64,000 nucleotides of DNA from Hexactinellida sp. DTS-2022 (taxonomy: Eukaryota > Porifera > Hexactinellida), in NCBI GenBank assembly GCA_028753945.1, contig JAPNXP010000016.1, forward strand, positions 2,698,001 to 2,762,000. The letters run 5' to 3'. The notes below the pieces were generated by a model that saw only the letters and a program-made list of their open reading frames with translations, made no database searches and was not told where the DNA came from. Every line of letters starts with the position of its first letter. Position 1 is the first letter of the stretch. Both the position numbers and the translations under genes were made by a program. Below are positions 40,401 to 54,000 of this stretch, one piece after another.

Positions 40401-43400
40401 TTCTTGCTTAGTAGAATGTGCTATAAATAGAAAGGAAAATGGTTTCAATATGTTATTGGTGGATAAAATGAATTCCGAATCCTGTCGAAGGTCCACTGTA
40501 GTATAATGTGCCACATATTGTACGCAAAAAGCGTACAATATTATATTAACAAGGTTCTTGCTTAGTAGAATGTGCAATAAATGGAAAGGAAAATTGTTTC
40601 AATATGTTATTGGTGGATAAAATGAATTCCGAATCCTGTCGAAGGTCCACTGTAGATTAATGTGCTACATATTGTACGCAAAATGCGTACAATATTATAC
40701 TAACAAGGTTCTTGCTTAGTAGAATGTGCTATAAATAGAAAGGAAAATGGTTTCAATATGTTATTGGTGGGTAAAATGAATTCCGAATCCTGTCGAAGGT
40801 CCACTGTAGTATAATGTGCCACATATTGTACGCAAAATGCGTACAATATTATACTAACAAGGTTCTTGCTTAGTAGAATGTGCTATAAATTGAAAGGAAA
40901 ATTGTTTCAATATGTTATTGGTGTATAAAATGAATTCCGAATCCTGTCGAAGGTCCACTGTAGATTAATGTGCTACATATTGTACGCAAAATGCGTACAA
41001 TATTATACTAACAAGGTTCTTGCTTAGTAGAATGTGCTATAAATAGAAAGGAAAATTGTTTCAATATGTTATTGGTGGATAAAATGAATTCCGAATCCTG
41101 TCGAAGGTTCACTGTAGTATAATGTGCTATATAGTGTACGCAAAAAGCGTACAATATTATATTAACAAGGTTCTTGCTTAGTAGAATGGGCAATAAATGG
41201 AAAGGAAAATTGTTTCAATATGTTATTGGTGGATAAAATGAATTCCGAATCCTGTCGAAAGTCCACTGTAGTATAATGTGCCACATATTGTACGCAAAAA
41301 GCGTACAATATTATATTAACAAGGTTCTTGCTTAGTAGAATGTGCAATAAATGGAAAGGAAAATTGTTTCAATATGTTATTGGTGGATAAAATGAATTCC
41401 GAATCCTGTCGAAGGTCCACTGTAGTATAATGTGCTATATAGTGTACGCAAAAAGCGTACAATATTATACTAACAAGGTTTTTGCTTAGTAGAATGTGCT
41501 TTAAATGGAAAGGAAAATTGTTTCAATATGTTATTGGTGTATAAAATGAATTCCGAATCCTGTCGAAGGTTCACTGTAGATTAATGTGCTATATAGTGTA
41601 CGCAAAATGCGTACAATATTATACTAACAAGGTTCTTGCTTAGTAGAATGTGCTATAAATAGAAAGGAAAATGGTTTTAATATGTTATTGGTGTATAAAA
41701 TGAATTCCGAATCCTGTCGAAGGTCCACTGTAGATTAATGTGCTACATATTGTACGCAAAATGCGTACAATATTATACTAACAAGGTTCTTGCTTAGTAG
41801 AATGTGCTATAAATAGAAAGGAAAATTGTTTCAATATGTTATTGGTGGATAAAATGAATTCCGAATCCTGTCGAAGGTTCACTGTAGTATAATGTGCTAT
41901 ATAGTGTACGCAAAAAGCGTACAATATTATATTAACAAGGTTCTTGCTTAGTAGAATGGGCAATAAATGGAAAGGAAAATTGTTTCAATATGTTATTGGT
42001 GGATAAAATGAATTCCTAATCCTGTCGAAAGTCCACTGTAGTATAATGTGCCACATATTGTACGCAAAAAGCGTACAATATTATATTAACAAGGTTTTTG
42101 CTTAGTAGAATGTGCTTTAAATGGAAAGGAAAATTGTTTCAATATGTTATTGGTGTATAAAATGAATTCCGAATCCTGTCGAAGGTTCACTGTAGTATAA
42201 TGTGCTATATAGTGTACGCAAAAAGCGTACAATATTATATTAACAAGGTTCTTGCTTAGTAGAATGGGCAATAAATGGAAAGGAAAATTGTTTCAATATG
42301 TTATTGGTGGATAAAATGAATTCCGAATCCTGTCGAAGGTCCACTGTAGTATAATGTGCTATATATTGTACGCAAAATGCTTACAATATTATACTAACAA
42401 GGTTTTTGCTTAGTAGAATGTGCTTTAAATGGAAAGGAAAATTGTTTCAATATGTTATTGGTGTATAAAATGAATTCCGAATCCTGTCGAAGGTTCACTG
42501 TAGATTAATGTGCTATATAGTGTACGCAAAATGCATACAATATTATACTAACAAGGTTTTTGCTTAGTAGAATGTGCTTTAAATGGAAAGGAAAATTGTT
42601 TCAATATGTTATTGGTGTATAAAATGAATTCCGAATCCTGTCGAAGGTTCACTGTAGATTAATGTGCTATATAGTGTACGCAAAATGCGTACAATATTAT
42701 ACTAACAAGGTTCTTGCTTAGTAGAATGTGCTATAAATAGAAAGGAAAATGGTTTTAATATGTTATTGGTGTATAAAATGAATTCCGAATCCTGTCGAAG
42801 GTCCACTGTAGATTAATGTGCTACATATTGTACGCAAAATGCGTACAATATTATACTGACAAGGTTCTTGCTTAGTAGAATGTGCTATAAATAGAAAGGA
42901 AAATTGTTTCAATATGTTATTGGTGGATAAAATGAATTCCGAATCCTGTCGAAGGTTCACTGTAGTATAATGTGCTATATAGTGTACGCAAAAAGCGTAC
43001 AATATTATATTAACAAGGTTCTTGCTTAGTAGAATGGGCAATAAATGGAAAGGAAAATTGTTTCAATATGTTATTGGTGGATAAAATGAATTCCTAATCC
43101 TGTCGAAAGTCCACTGTAGTATAATGTGCCACATATTGTACGCAAAAAGCGTACAATATTATATTAACAAGGTTCTTGCTTAGTAGAATGTGCAATAAAT
43201 GGAAAGGAAAATTGTTTCAATATGTTATTGGTGGATAAAATGAATTCCGAATCCTGTCGAAGGTTCACTGTAGTATAATGTGCTATATAGTGTACGAAAA
43301 AAGCGTACAATATTATATTAACAAGGTTCTTGCTTAGTAGAATGGGCAATAAATGGAAGGGAAAATTGTTTCAATATGTTATTGGTGGATAAAATGAATT

Positions 43401-46400
43401 CCGAATCCTGTCGAAGGTCCACTGTAGTATAATGTGCTATATATTGTACGCAAAATGCGTACAATATTATACTAACAAGGTTTTTGCTTAGTAGAATGTG
43501 CTTTAAATGGAAAGGAAAATTGTTTCAATATGTTATTGGTGTATAAAATGAATTCCGAATCCTGTCGAAGGTTCACTGTAGATTAATGTGCTATATAGTG
43601 TACGCAAAATGCGTACAATATTATACTAACAAGGTTCTTGCTTAGTAGAATGTGCTATAAATAGAAAGGAAAATGGTTTTAATATGTTATTGGTGTATAA
43701 AATGAATTCCGAATCCTGTCGAAGGTCCACTGTAGATTAATGTGCTACATATTGTACGCAAAATGCGTACAATATTATACTAACAAGGTTCTTGCTTAGT
43801 AGAATGGGCAATAAATGGAAAGGAAAATTGTTTCAATATGTTATTGGTGGATAAAATGAATTCCTAATCCTGTCGAAAGTCCACTGTAGTATAATGTGCC
43901 ACATATTGTACGCAAAATGCGTACAATATTATACTAACAAGGTTCTTGCTTAGTAGAATGTGCTATAAATAGAAAGGAAAATTGTTTCAATATGTTATTG
44001 GTGGATAAAATGAATTCCGAATCCTGTCGAAGGTTCACTGTAGTATAATGTGCTATATAGTGTACGCAAAAAGCGTACAATATTATATTAACAAGGTTCT
44101 TGCTTAGTAGAATGTGCAATAAATGGAAAGGAAAATTGTTTCAATATGTTATTGGTGGATAAAATGAATTCCGAATCCTGTCGAAGGTTCACTGTAGTAT
44201 AATGTGCTATATAGTGTACGCAAAAAGCGTACAATATTATATTAACAAGGTTCTTGCTTAGTAGAATCGGCAATAAATGGAAAGGAAAATTGTTTCAATA
44301 TGTTATTGGTGGATAAAATGAATTCCTAATCCTGTCGAAAGTCCACTGTAGTATAATGTGCCACATATTGTACGCAAAATGCGTACAATATTATACTAAC
44401 AAGGTTCTTGCTTAGTAGAATGTGCTATAAATAGAAAGGAAAATTGTTTCAATATGTTATTGGTGGATAAAATGAATTCCGAATCCTGTCGAAGGTTCAC
44501 TGTAGTATAATGTGCTATATAGTGTACGCAAAAAGCGTACAATATTATATTAACAAGGTTCTTGCTTAGTAGAATGTGCAATAAATGGAAAGGAAAATTG
44601 TTTCAATATGTTATTGGTGGATAAAATGAATTCCGAATCCTGTCGAAGGTTCACTGTAGTATAATGTGCTATATATTGTACGCAAAATGCGTACAATATT
44701 ATACTAACAAGGTTTTTGCTTAGTAGAATGTGCTTTAAATGGAAAGGAAAATTGTTTCAATATGTTATTGGTGTATAAAATGAATTCCGAATCCTGTCGA
44801 AGGTTCACTGTAGATTAATGTGCTATATAGTGTACGCAAAATGCGTACAATATTATACTAACAAGGTTCTTGCTTAGTAGAATGTGCTATAAATAGAAAG
44901 GAAAATGGTTTCAATATGTTATTGGTGGATAAAATGAATTCCGAATCCTGTCGAAGGTCCACTGTAGTATAATGTGCCACATATTGTACGCAAAAAGCGT
45001 ACAATATTATATTAACAAGGTTCTTGCTTAGTAGAATGTGCAATAAATGGAAAGGAAAATTGTTTCAATATGTTATTGGTGGATAAAATGAATTCCGAAT
45101 CCTGTCGAAGGTCCACTGTAGATTAATGTGCTACATATTGTACGCAAAATGCGTACAATATTATACTAACAAGGTTCTTGCTTAGTAGAATGTGCTATAA
45201 ATAGAAAGGAAAATGGTTTCAATATGTTATTGGTGGGTAAAATGAATTCCGAATCCTGTCGAAGGTCCACTGTAGTATAATGTGCCACATATTGTACGCA
45301 AAATGCGTACAATATTATACTAACAAGGTTCTTGCTTAGTAGAATGTGCTATAAATTGAAAGGAAAATTGTTTCAATATGTTATTGGTGTATAAAATGAA
45401 TTCCGAATCCTGTCGAAGGTCCACTGTAGATTAATGTGCTACATATTGTACGCAAAATGCGTACAATATTATACTAACAAGGTTCTTGCTTAGTAGAATG
45501 TGCTATAAATAGAAAGGAAAATTGTTTCAATATGTTATTGGTGGATAAAATGAATTCCGAATCCTGTCGAAGGTTCACTGTAGTATAATGTGCTATATAG
45601 TGTACGCAAAAAGCGTACAATATTATATTAACAAGGTTCTTGCTTAGTAGAATGGGCAATAAATGGAAAGGAAAATTGTTTCAATATGTTATTGGTGGAT
45701 AAAATGAATTCCGAATCCTGTCGAAAGTCCACTGTAGTATAATGTGCCACATATTGTACGCAAAAAGCGTACAATATTATATTAACAAGGTTCTTGCTTA
45801 GTAGAATGTGCAATAAATGGAAAGGAAAATTGTTTCAATATGTTATTGGTGGATAAAATGAATTCCGAATCCTGTCGAAGGTCCACTGTAGTATAATGTG
45901 CTATATAGTGTACGCAAAAAGCGTACAATATTATACTAACAAGGTTTTTGCTTAGTAGAATGTGCTTTAAATGGAAAGGAAAATTGTTTCAATATGTTAT
46001 TGGTGTATAAAATGAATTCCGAATCCTGTCGAAGGTTCACTGTAGATTAATGTGCTATATAGTGTACGCAAAATGCGTACAATATTATACTAACAAGGTT
46101 CTTGCTTAGTAGAATGTGCTATAAATAGAAAGGAAAATGGTTTTAATATGTTATTGGTGTATAAAATGAATTCCGAATCCTGTCGAAGGTCCACTGTAGA
46201 TTAATGTGCTACATATTGTACGCAAAATGCGTACAATATTATACTAACAAGGTTCTTGCTTAGTAGAATGTGCTATAAATAGAAAGGAAAATTGTTTCAA
46301 TATGTTATTGGTGGATAAAATGAATTCCGAATCCTGTCGAAGGTTCACTGTAGTATAATGTGCTATATAGTGTACGCAAAAAGCGTACAATATTATATTA

Positions 46401-46562
46401 ACAAGGTTCTTGCTTAGTAGAATGGGCAATAAATGGAAAGGAAAATTGTTTCAATATGTTATTGGTGGATAAAATGAATTCCTAATCCTGTCGAAAGTCC
46501 ACTGTAGTATAATGTGCCACATATTGTACGCAAAAAGCGTACAATATTATATTAACAAGGTT
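37440..46562 (+). repeat. 29-mer higher-order repeat (4466-bp period), two copies
   Basis: About 37440-42096 matches 41906-46562 at an offset of exactly 4466 bp. Several rare bases are shared: ATGCTTAC (37911, 42377), TACGAAAAAAGC (A at 38831 and 43297), GGAAGGGAAA (near 38889 and 43355) and TCGGCAAT (39801, 44267). I noticed no clear difference between the copies by eye, so this looks like one of the youngest duplications in the window. Each copy begins with a hybrid monomer (37575, 42041). Confidence 0.9.
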
Positions 46563-49500
46563 CTTGCTTAGTAGAATGGGCAATAAATGGAAAGGAAAAT
46601 TGTTTCAATATGTTATTGGTGGATAAAATGAATTCCTAATCCTGTCGAAAGTCCACTGTAGTATAATGTGCCACATATTGTACGCAAAAAGCGTACAATA
46701 TTATATTAACAAGGTTCTTGCTTAGTAGAATGTGCAATAAATGGAAAGGAAAATTGTTTCAATATGTTATTGGTGGATAAAATGAATTCCGAATCCTGTC
46801 GAAGGTTCACTGTAGTATAATGTGCTATATAGTGTACGCAAAAAGCGTACAATATTATATTAACAAGGTTCTTGCTTAGTAGAATGGGCAATAAATGGAA
46901 AGGAAAATTGTTTCAATATGTTATTGGTGGATAAAATGAATTCCGAATCCTGTCGAAGGTCCACTGTAGTATAATATGCTATATATTGTACGCAAAATGC
47001 GTACAATATTATACTAACAAGGTTTTTGCTTAGTAGAATGTGCTTTAAATGGAAAGGAAAATTGTTTCAATATGTTATTGGTGTATAAAATGAATTCCGA
47101 ATCCTGTCGAAGGTTCACTGTAGATTAATGTGCTATATAGTGTACGCAAAATGCGTACAATATTATACTAACAAGGTTCTTGCTTAGTAGAATGTGCTAT
47201 AAATAGAAAGGAAAATGGTTTTAATATGTTATTGGTGGGTAAAATGAATTCCGAATCCTGTCGAAGGTCCACTGTAGTATAATGTGCCACATATTGTACG
47301 CAAAAAGCGTACAATATTATATTAACAAGGTTCTTGCTTAGTAGAATGTGCAATAAATGGAAAGGAAAATTGTTTCAATATGTTATTGGTGGATAAAATG
47401 AATTCCGAATCCTGTCGAAGGTCCACTGTAGATTAATGTGCTACATATTGTACGCAAAATGCGTACAATATTATACTAACAAGGTTCTTGCTTAGTAGAA
47501 TGTGCTATAAATTGAAAGGAAAATTGTTTCAATATGTTATTGGTGTATAAAATGAATTCCGAATCCTGTCGAAGGTCCACTGTAGATTAATGTGCTACAT
47601 ATTGTACGCAAAATGCGTACAATATTATACCAACAAGGTTCTTGCTTAGTAGAATGTGCTATAAATAGAAAGGAAAATTGTTTCAATATGTTATTGGTGG
47701 ATAAAATGAATTCCGAATCCTCTCGAAGGTTCACTGTAGTATAATGTGCTATATAGTGTACGCAAAAAGCGTACAATATTATATTAACAAGGTTCTTGCT
47801 TAGTAGAATGGGCAATAAATGGAAAGGAAAATTGTTTCAATATGTTATTGGTGGATAAAATGAATTCCGAATCCTGTCGAAAGTCCACTGTAGTATAATG
47901 TGCCACATATTGTACGCAAAAAGCGTACAATATTATATTAACAAGGTTCTTGCTTAGTAGAATGTGCAATAAATGGAAAGGAAAATTGTTTCAATATGTT
48001 ATTGGTGGATAAAATGAATTCCGAATCCTGTCGAAGGTCCACTGTAGTATAATGTGCTATATATTGTACGCAAAATGCGTACAATATTATACTAACAAGG
48101 TTTTTGCTTAGTAGAATGTGCTTTAAATGGAAAGGAAAATTGTTTCAATATGTTATTGGTGTATAAAATGAATTCCGAATCCTGTCGAAGGTTCACTGTA
48201 GATTAATGTGCTATATAGTGTACGCAAAATGCGTACAATATTATACTAACAAGGTTCTTGCTTAGTAGAATGTGCAATAAATGGAAAGGAAAATTGTTTC
48301 AATATGTTATTGGTGGATAAAATGAATTCCGAATCCTGTCGAAGGTTCACTGTAGTATAATGTGCTATATAGTGTACGCAAAATGCGTACAATATTATAC
48401 TAACAAGGTTCTTGCTTAGTAGAATGTGCTATAAATAGAAAGGAAAATTGTTTCAATATGTTATTGGTGGATAAAATGAATTCCTAATCCTGTCGAAAGT
48501 CCACTGTAGTATAATGTGCTATATAGTGTACGCAAAAAGCGTACAATATTATACTAACAAGGTTTTTGCTTAGTAGAATGTGCTTTAAATGGAAAGGAAA
48601 ATTGTTTCAATATGTTATTGGTGTATAAAATGAATTCCGAATCCTGTCGAAGGTTCACTGTAGATTAATGTGCTATATAGTGTACGCAAAATGCGTCCAA
48701 TATTATACTAACAAGGTTCTTGCTTAGTAGAATGTGCAATAAATGGAAAGGAAAATTGTTTCAATATGTTATTGGTGGATAAAATGAATTCCGAATCCTG
48801 TCGAAGGTCCACTGTAGATTAATGTGCTACATATTGTACGCAAAATGCGTACAATATTATACTAACAAGGTTTTTGCTTAGTAGAATGTGCTTTAAATGG
48901 AAAGGAAAATTGTTTCAATATGTTATTGGTGTATAAAATGAATTCCGAATCCTGTCGAAGGTTCACTGTAGATTAATGTGCTATATAGTGTACGCAAAAT
49001 GCGTACAATATTATACTAACAAGGTTCTTGCTTAGTAGAATGTGCAATAAATGGAAAGGAAAATTGTTTCAATATGTTATTGGTGGATAAAATGAATTCC
49101 GAATCCTGTCGAAGGTCCACTGTAGTATAATGTGCTATATAGTGTACGCAAAAAGCGTACAATATTATATTAACAAGGTTCTTGCTTAGTAGAATGGGCA
49201 ATAAATGGAAAGGAAAATTGTTTCAATATGTTATTGGTGGATAAAATGAATTCCGAATCCTGTCGAAGGTCCACTGTAGTATAATGTGCTATATAGTGTA
49301 CGCAAAAAGCGTACAATATTATACTAACAAGGTTTTTGCTTAGTAGAATGTGCTTTAAATGGAAAGGAAAATTGTTTCAATATGTTATTGGTGTATAAAA
49401 TGAATTCCGAATCCTGTCGAAGGTTCACTGTAGATTAATGTGCTATATAGTGTACGCAAAATGCGTACAATATTATACTAACAAGGTTCTTGCTTAGTAG

Positions 49501-51089
49501 AATTTTCCTTAAATAAAAAGGAAAATGGTTTTAATATGTTATTGGTGTATAAAATGAATTCCGAATCATGTCGAAGGTCCACTGTAGATTAATGTGCTAC
49601 ATATTGTACGCAAAATGCGTACAATATTATACTGACAAGGTTCTTGCTTAGTAGAATGTGCTATAAATAGAAAGGAAAATTGTTTCAATATGTTATTGGT
49701 GGATAAAATGAATTCCGAATCCTGTCGAAGGTTCACTGTAGTATAATGTGCTATATAGTGTACGCAAAAAGCGTACAATATTATATTAACAAGGTTCTTG
49801 CTTAGTAGAATGGGCAATAAATGGAAAGGAAAATTGTTTCAATATGTTATTGGTGGATAAAATGAATTCCTAATCCTGTCGAAAGTCTACTGTAGTATAA
49901 TGTGCCACATATTGTACGCAAAAAGCGTACAATATTATATTAACAAGGTTCTTGCTTAGTAGAATGTGCAATAAATGGAAAGGAAAATTGTTTCAATATG
50001 TTATTGGTGGATAAAATGAATTCCGAATCCTGTCGAAGGTTCACTGTAGTATAATGTGCTATATAGTGTACGCAAAAAGCGTACAATATTATATTAACAA
50101 GGTTCTTGCTTAGTAGAATGGGCAATAAATGGAAAGGAAAATTGTTTCAATATGTTATTGGTGGATAAAATGAATTCCGAATCCTGTCGAAGGTCCACTG
50201 TAGTATAATGTGCTATATATTGTACGCAAAATGCGTACAATATTATAATAACAAGGTTTTTGCTTAGTAGAATGTGCTTTAAATGGAAAGGAAAATTGTT
50301 TCAATATGTTATTGGTGTATAAAATGAATTCCGAATCCTGTCGAAGGTTCACTGTAGATTAATGTGCTATATAGTGTACGCAAAATGCGTACAATATTAT
50401 ACTAACAAGGTTCTTGCTTAGTAGAATGTGCTATAAATAGAAAGGAAAATGGTTTTAATATGTTATTGGTGGGTAAAATGAATTCCGAATCCTGTCGAAG
50501 GTCCACTGTAGTATAATGTGCCACATATTGTACGCAAAAAGCGTACAATATTATATTAACAAGGTTCTTGCTTAGTAGAATGTGCAATAAATGGAAAGGA
50601 AAATTGTTTCAATATGTTATTGGTGGATAAAATGAATTCCGAATCCTGTCGAAGGTCCACTGTAGATTAATGTGCTACATATTGTACGCAAAATGCGTAC
50701 AATATTATACTAACAAGGTTCTTGCTTAGTAGAATGTGCTATAAATAGAAAGGAAAATGGTTTTAATATGTTATTGGTGTATAAAATGAATTCCGAATCC
50801 TGTCGAAGGTTCACTGTAGATTAATGTGCTATATAGTGTACGCAAAATGCGTACAATATTATACTAACAAGGTTCTTGCTTAGTAGAATGTGCAATAAAT
50901 GGAAAGGAAAATTGTTTCAATATGTTATTGGTGGATAAAATGAATTCCGAATCCTGTCGAAGGTCCACTGTAGTATAATGTGCTATATAGTGTACGCAAA
51001 AAGCGTACAATATTATATTAACAAGGTTCTTGCTTAGTAGAATGGGCAATAAATGGAAAGGAAAATTGTTTCAATATGTTATTGGTGGA
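46563..51089 (+). repeat. Satellite stretch between the 29-mer and 24-mer blocks
   Basis: These are mixed monomers with no long period I can define inside the stretch. It includes a GGTTTTTG class that recurs every few monomers, the ACCAACAAGG variant near 47630, a GCGTCCAAT variant near 48694 and the strongly altered monomer at 49433-49586. No unique sequence or gene is present. Confidence 0.75.
49433..49586 (+). repeat. Diverged monomer with a newly made inverted repeat
   Basis: The block normally reading AATGTGCTATAAATAG reads AATTTTCCTTAAATAA at 49501-49516, a cluster of five substitutions. The result is a perfect inverted repeat: ATTTTCCTT (49502-49510), loop AAATAAA, and AAGGAAAAT (49518-49526). 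The same monomer also has the private GAATCATGTC near 49564. A clustered change that perfects a hairpin is what template switching during replication would leave. That mechanism is an inference. Confidence 0.8.
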
Positions 51090-54000
51090 TAAAATGAATT
51101 CCGAATCCTGTCGAAGGTCCACTGTAGTATAATGTGCTATATAGTGTACGCAAAAAGCGTACAATATTATACTAACAAGGTTTTTGCTTAGTAGAATGTG
51201 CTTTAAATGGAAAGGAAAATTGTTTCAATATGTTATTGGTGTATAAAATGAATTCCGAATCCTGTCGAAGGTTCACTGTAGATTAATGTGCTATATAGTG
51301 TACGCAAAATGCGTACAATATTATACTAACAAGGTTCTTGCTTAGTAGAATGTGCTATAAATAGAAAGGAAAATGGTTTTAATATGTTATTGGTGTATAA
51401 AATGAATTCCGAATCCTGTCGAAGGTCCACTGTAGATTAATGTGCTATATAGTGTACGCAAAATGCGTACAATATTATACTAACAAGGTTCTTGCTTAGT
51501 AGAATGTGCTATAAATAGAAAGGAAAATTGTTTCAATATGTTATTGGTGGATAAAATGAATTCCGAATCCTGTCGAAGGTTCACTGTAGTATAATGTGCT
51601 ATATAGTGTACGCAAAAAGCGTACAATATTATACTAACAAGGTTCTTGCTTAGTAGAATGTGCTATAAATAGAAAGGAAAATTGTTTCAATATGTTATTG
51701 GTGGATAAAATGAATTCCGAATCCTGTCGAAGGTTCACTGTAGTATAATGTGCTATATAGTGTACGCAAAAAGCGTACAATATTATATTAACAAGGTTCT
51801 TGCTTAGTAGAATGTGCAATAAATGGAAAGGAAAATTGTTTCAATATGTTATTGGTGGATAAAATGAATTCCGAATCCTGTCGAAGGTTCACTGTAGTAT
51901 AATGTGCTATATAGTGTACGCAAAAAGCGTACAATATTATATTAACAAGGTTCTTGCTTAGTAGAATGGGCAATAAATGGAAAGGAAAATGGTTTTAATA
52001 TGTTATTGGTGTATAAAATGAATTCCGAATCCTGTCGAAGGTCCACTGTAGATTAATGTGCTATATAGTGTACGCAAAATGCGTACAATATTATACTAAC
52101 AAGGTTCTTGCTTAGTAGAATGTGCTATAAATAGAAAGGAAAATTGTTTCAATATGTTATTGGTGGATAAAATGAATTCCGAATCCTGTCGAAGGTTCAC
52201 TGTAGTATAATGTGCTATATAGTGTACGCAAAAAGCGTACAATATTATACTAACAAGGTTCTTGCTTAGTAGAATGTGCTATAAATAGAAAGGAAAATTG
52301 TTTCAATATGTTATTGGTGGATAAAATGAATTCCGAATCCTGTCGAAGGTTCACTGTAGTATAATGTGCTATATAGTGTACGCAAAAAGCGTACAATATT
52401 ATATTAACAAGGTTCTTGCTTAGTAGAATGTGCAATAAATGGAAAGGAAAATTGTTTCAATATGTTATTGGTGGATAAAATGAATTCCGAATCCTGTCGA
52501 AGGTTCACTGTAGTATAATGTGCTATATAGTGTACGCAAAAAGCGTACAATATTATATTAACAAGGTTCTTGCTTAGTAGAATGGGCAATAAATGGAAAG
52601 GAAAATTGTTTCAATATGTTATTGGTGGATAAAATGAATTCCGAATCCTGTCGAAGGTCCACTGTAGTATAATGTGCTATATATTGTACGCAAAATGCGT
52701 ACAATATTATACTAACAAGGTTTTTGCTTAGTAGAATGTGCTTTAAATGGAAAGGAAAATTGTTTCAATATGTTATTGGTGTATAAAATGAATTCCGAAT
52801 CCTGTCGAAGGTTCACTGTAGATTAATGTGCTATATAGTGTACGCAAAATGCGTACAATATTATACTAACAAGGTTCTTGCTTAGTAGAATGTGCTATAA
52901 ATAGAAAGGAAAATGGTTTTAATATGTTATTGGTGGGTAAAATGAATTCCGAATCCTGTCGAAGGTCCACTGTAGTATAATGTGCCACATATTGTACGCA
53001 AAAAGCGTACAATATTATATTAACAAGGTTCTTGCTTAGTAGAATGTGCAATAAATGGAAAGGAAAATTGTTTCAATATGTTATTGGTGGATAAAATGAA
53101 TTCCGAATCCTGTCGAAGGTCCACTGTAGATTAATGTGCTACATATTGTACGCAAAATGCGTACAATATTATACTAACAAGGTTCTTGCTTAGTAGAATG
53201 TGCTATAAATAGAAAGGAAAATGGTTTCAATATGTTATTGGTGGGTAAAATGAATTCCGAATCCTGTCGAAGGTCCACTGTAGTATAATGTGCCACATAT
53301 TGTACGCAAAATGCGTACAATATTATACTAACAAGGTTCTTGCTTAGTAGAATGTGCTATAAATTGAAAGGAAAATTGTTTCAATATGTTATTGGTGTAT
53401 AAAATGAATTCCGAATCCTGTCGAAGGTCCACTGTAGATTAATGTGCTACATATTGTACGCAAAATGCGTACAATATTATACTAACAAGGTTCTTGCTTA
53501 GTAGAATGTGCTATAAATAGAAAGGAAAATTGTTTCAATATGTTATTGGTGGATAAAATGAATTCCGAATCCTGTCGAAGGTTCACTGTAGTATAATGTG
53601 CTATATAGTGTACGCAAAAAGCGTACAATATTATATTAACAAGGTTCTTGCTTAGTAGAATGGGCAATAAATGGAAAGGAAAATTGTTTCAATATGTTAT
53701 TGGTTGATAAAATGAATTCCGAATCCTGTCGAAAGTCCACTGTAGTATAATGTGCCACATATTGTACTCAAAAAGCGTACAATATTATATTAACAAGGTT
53801 CTTGCTTAGTAGAATGTGCAATAAATGGAAAGGAAAATTGTTTCAATATGTTATTGGTGGATAAAATGAATTCCGAATCCTGTCGAAGGTCCACTGTAGT
53901 ATAATGTGCTATATATTGTACGCAAAATGCTTACAATATTATACTAACAAGGTTTTTGCTTAGTAGAATGTGCTTTAAATGGAAAGGAAAATTGTTTCAA

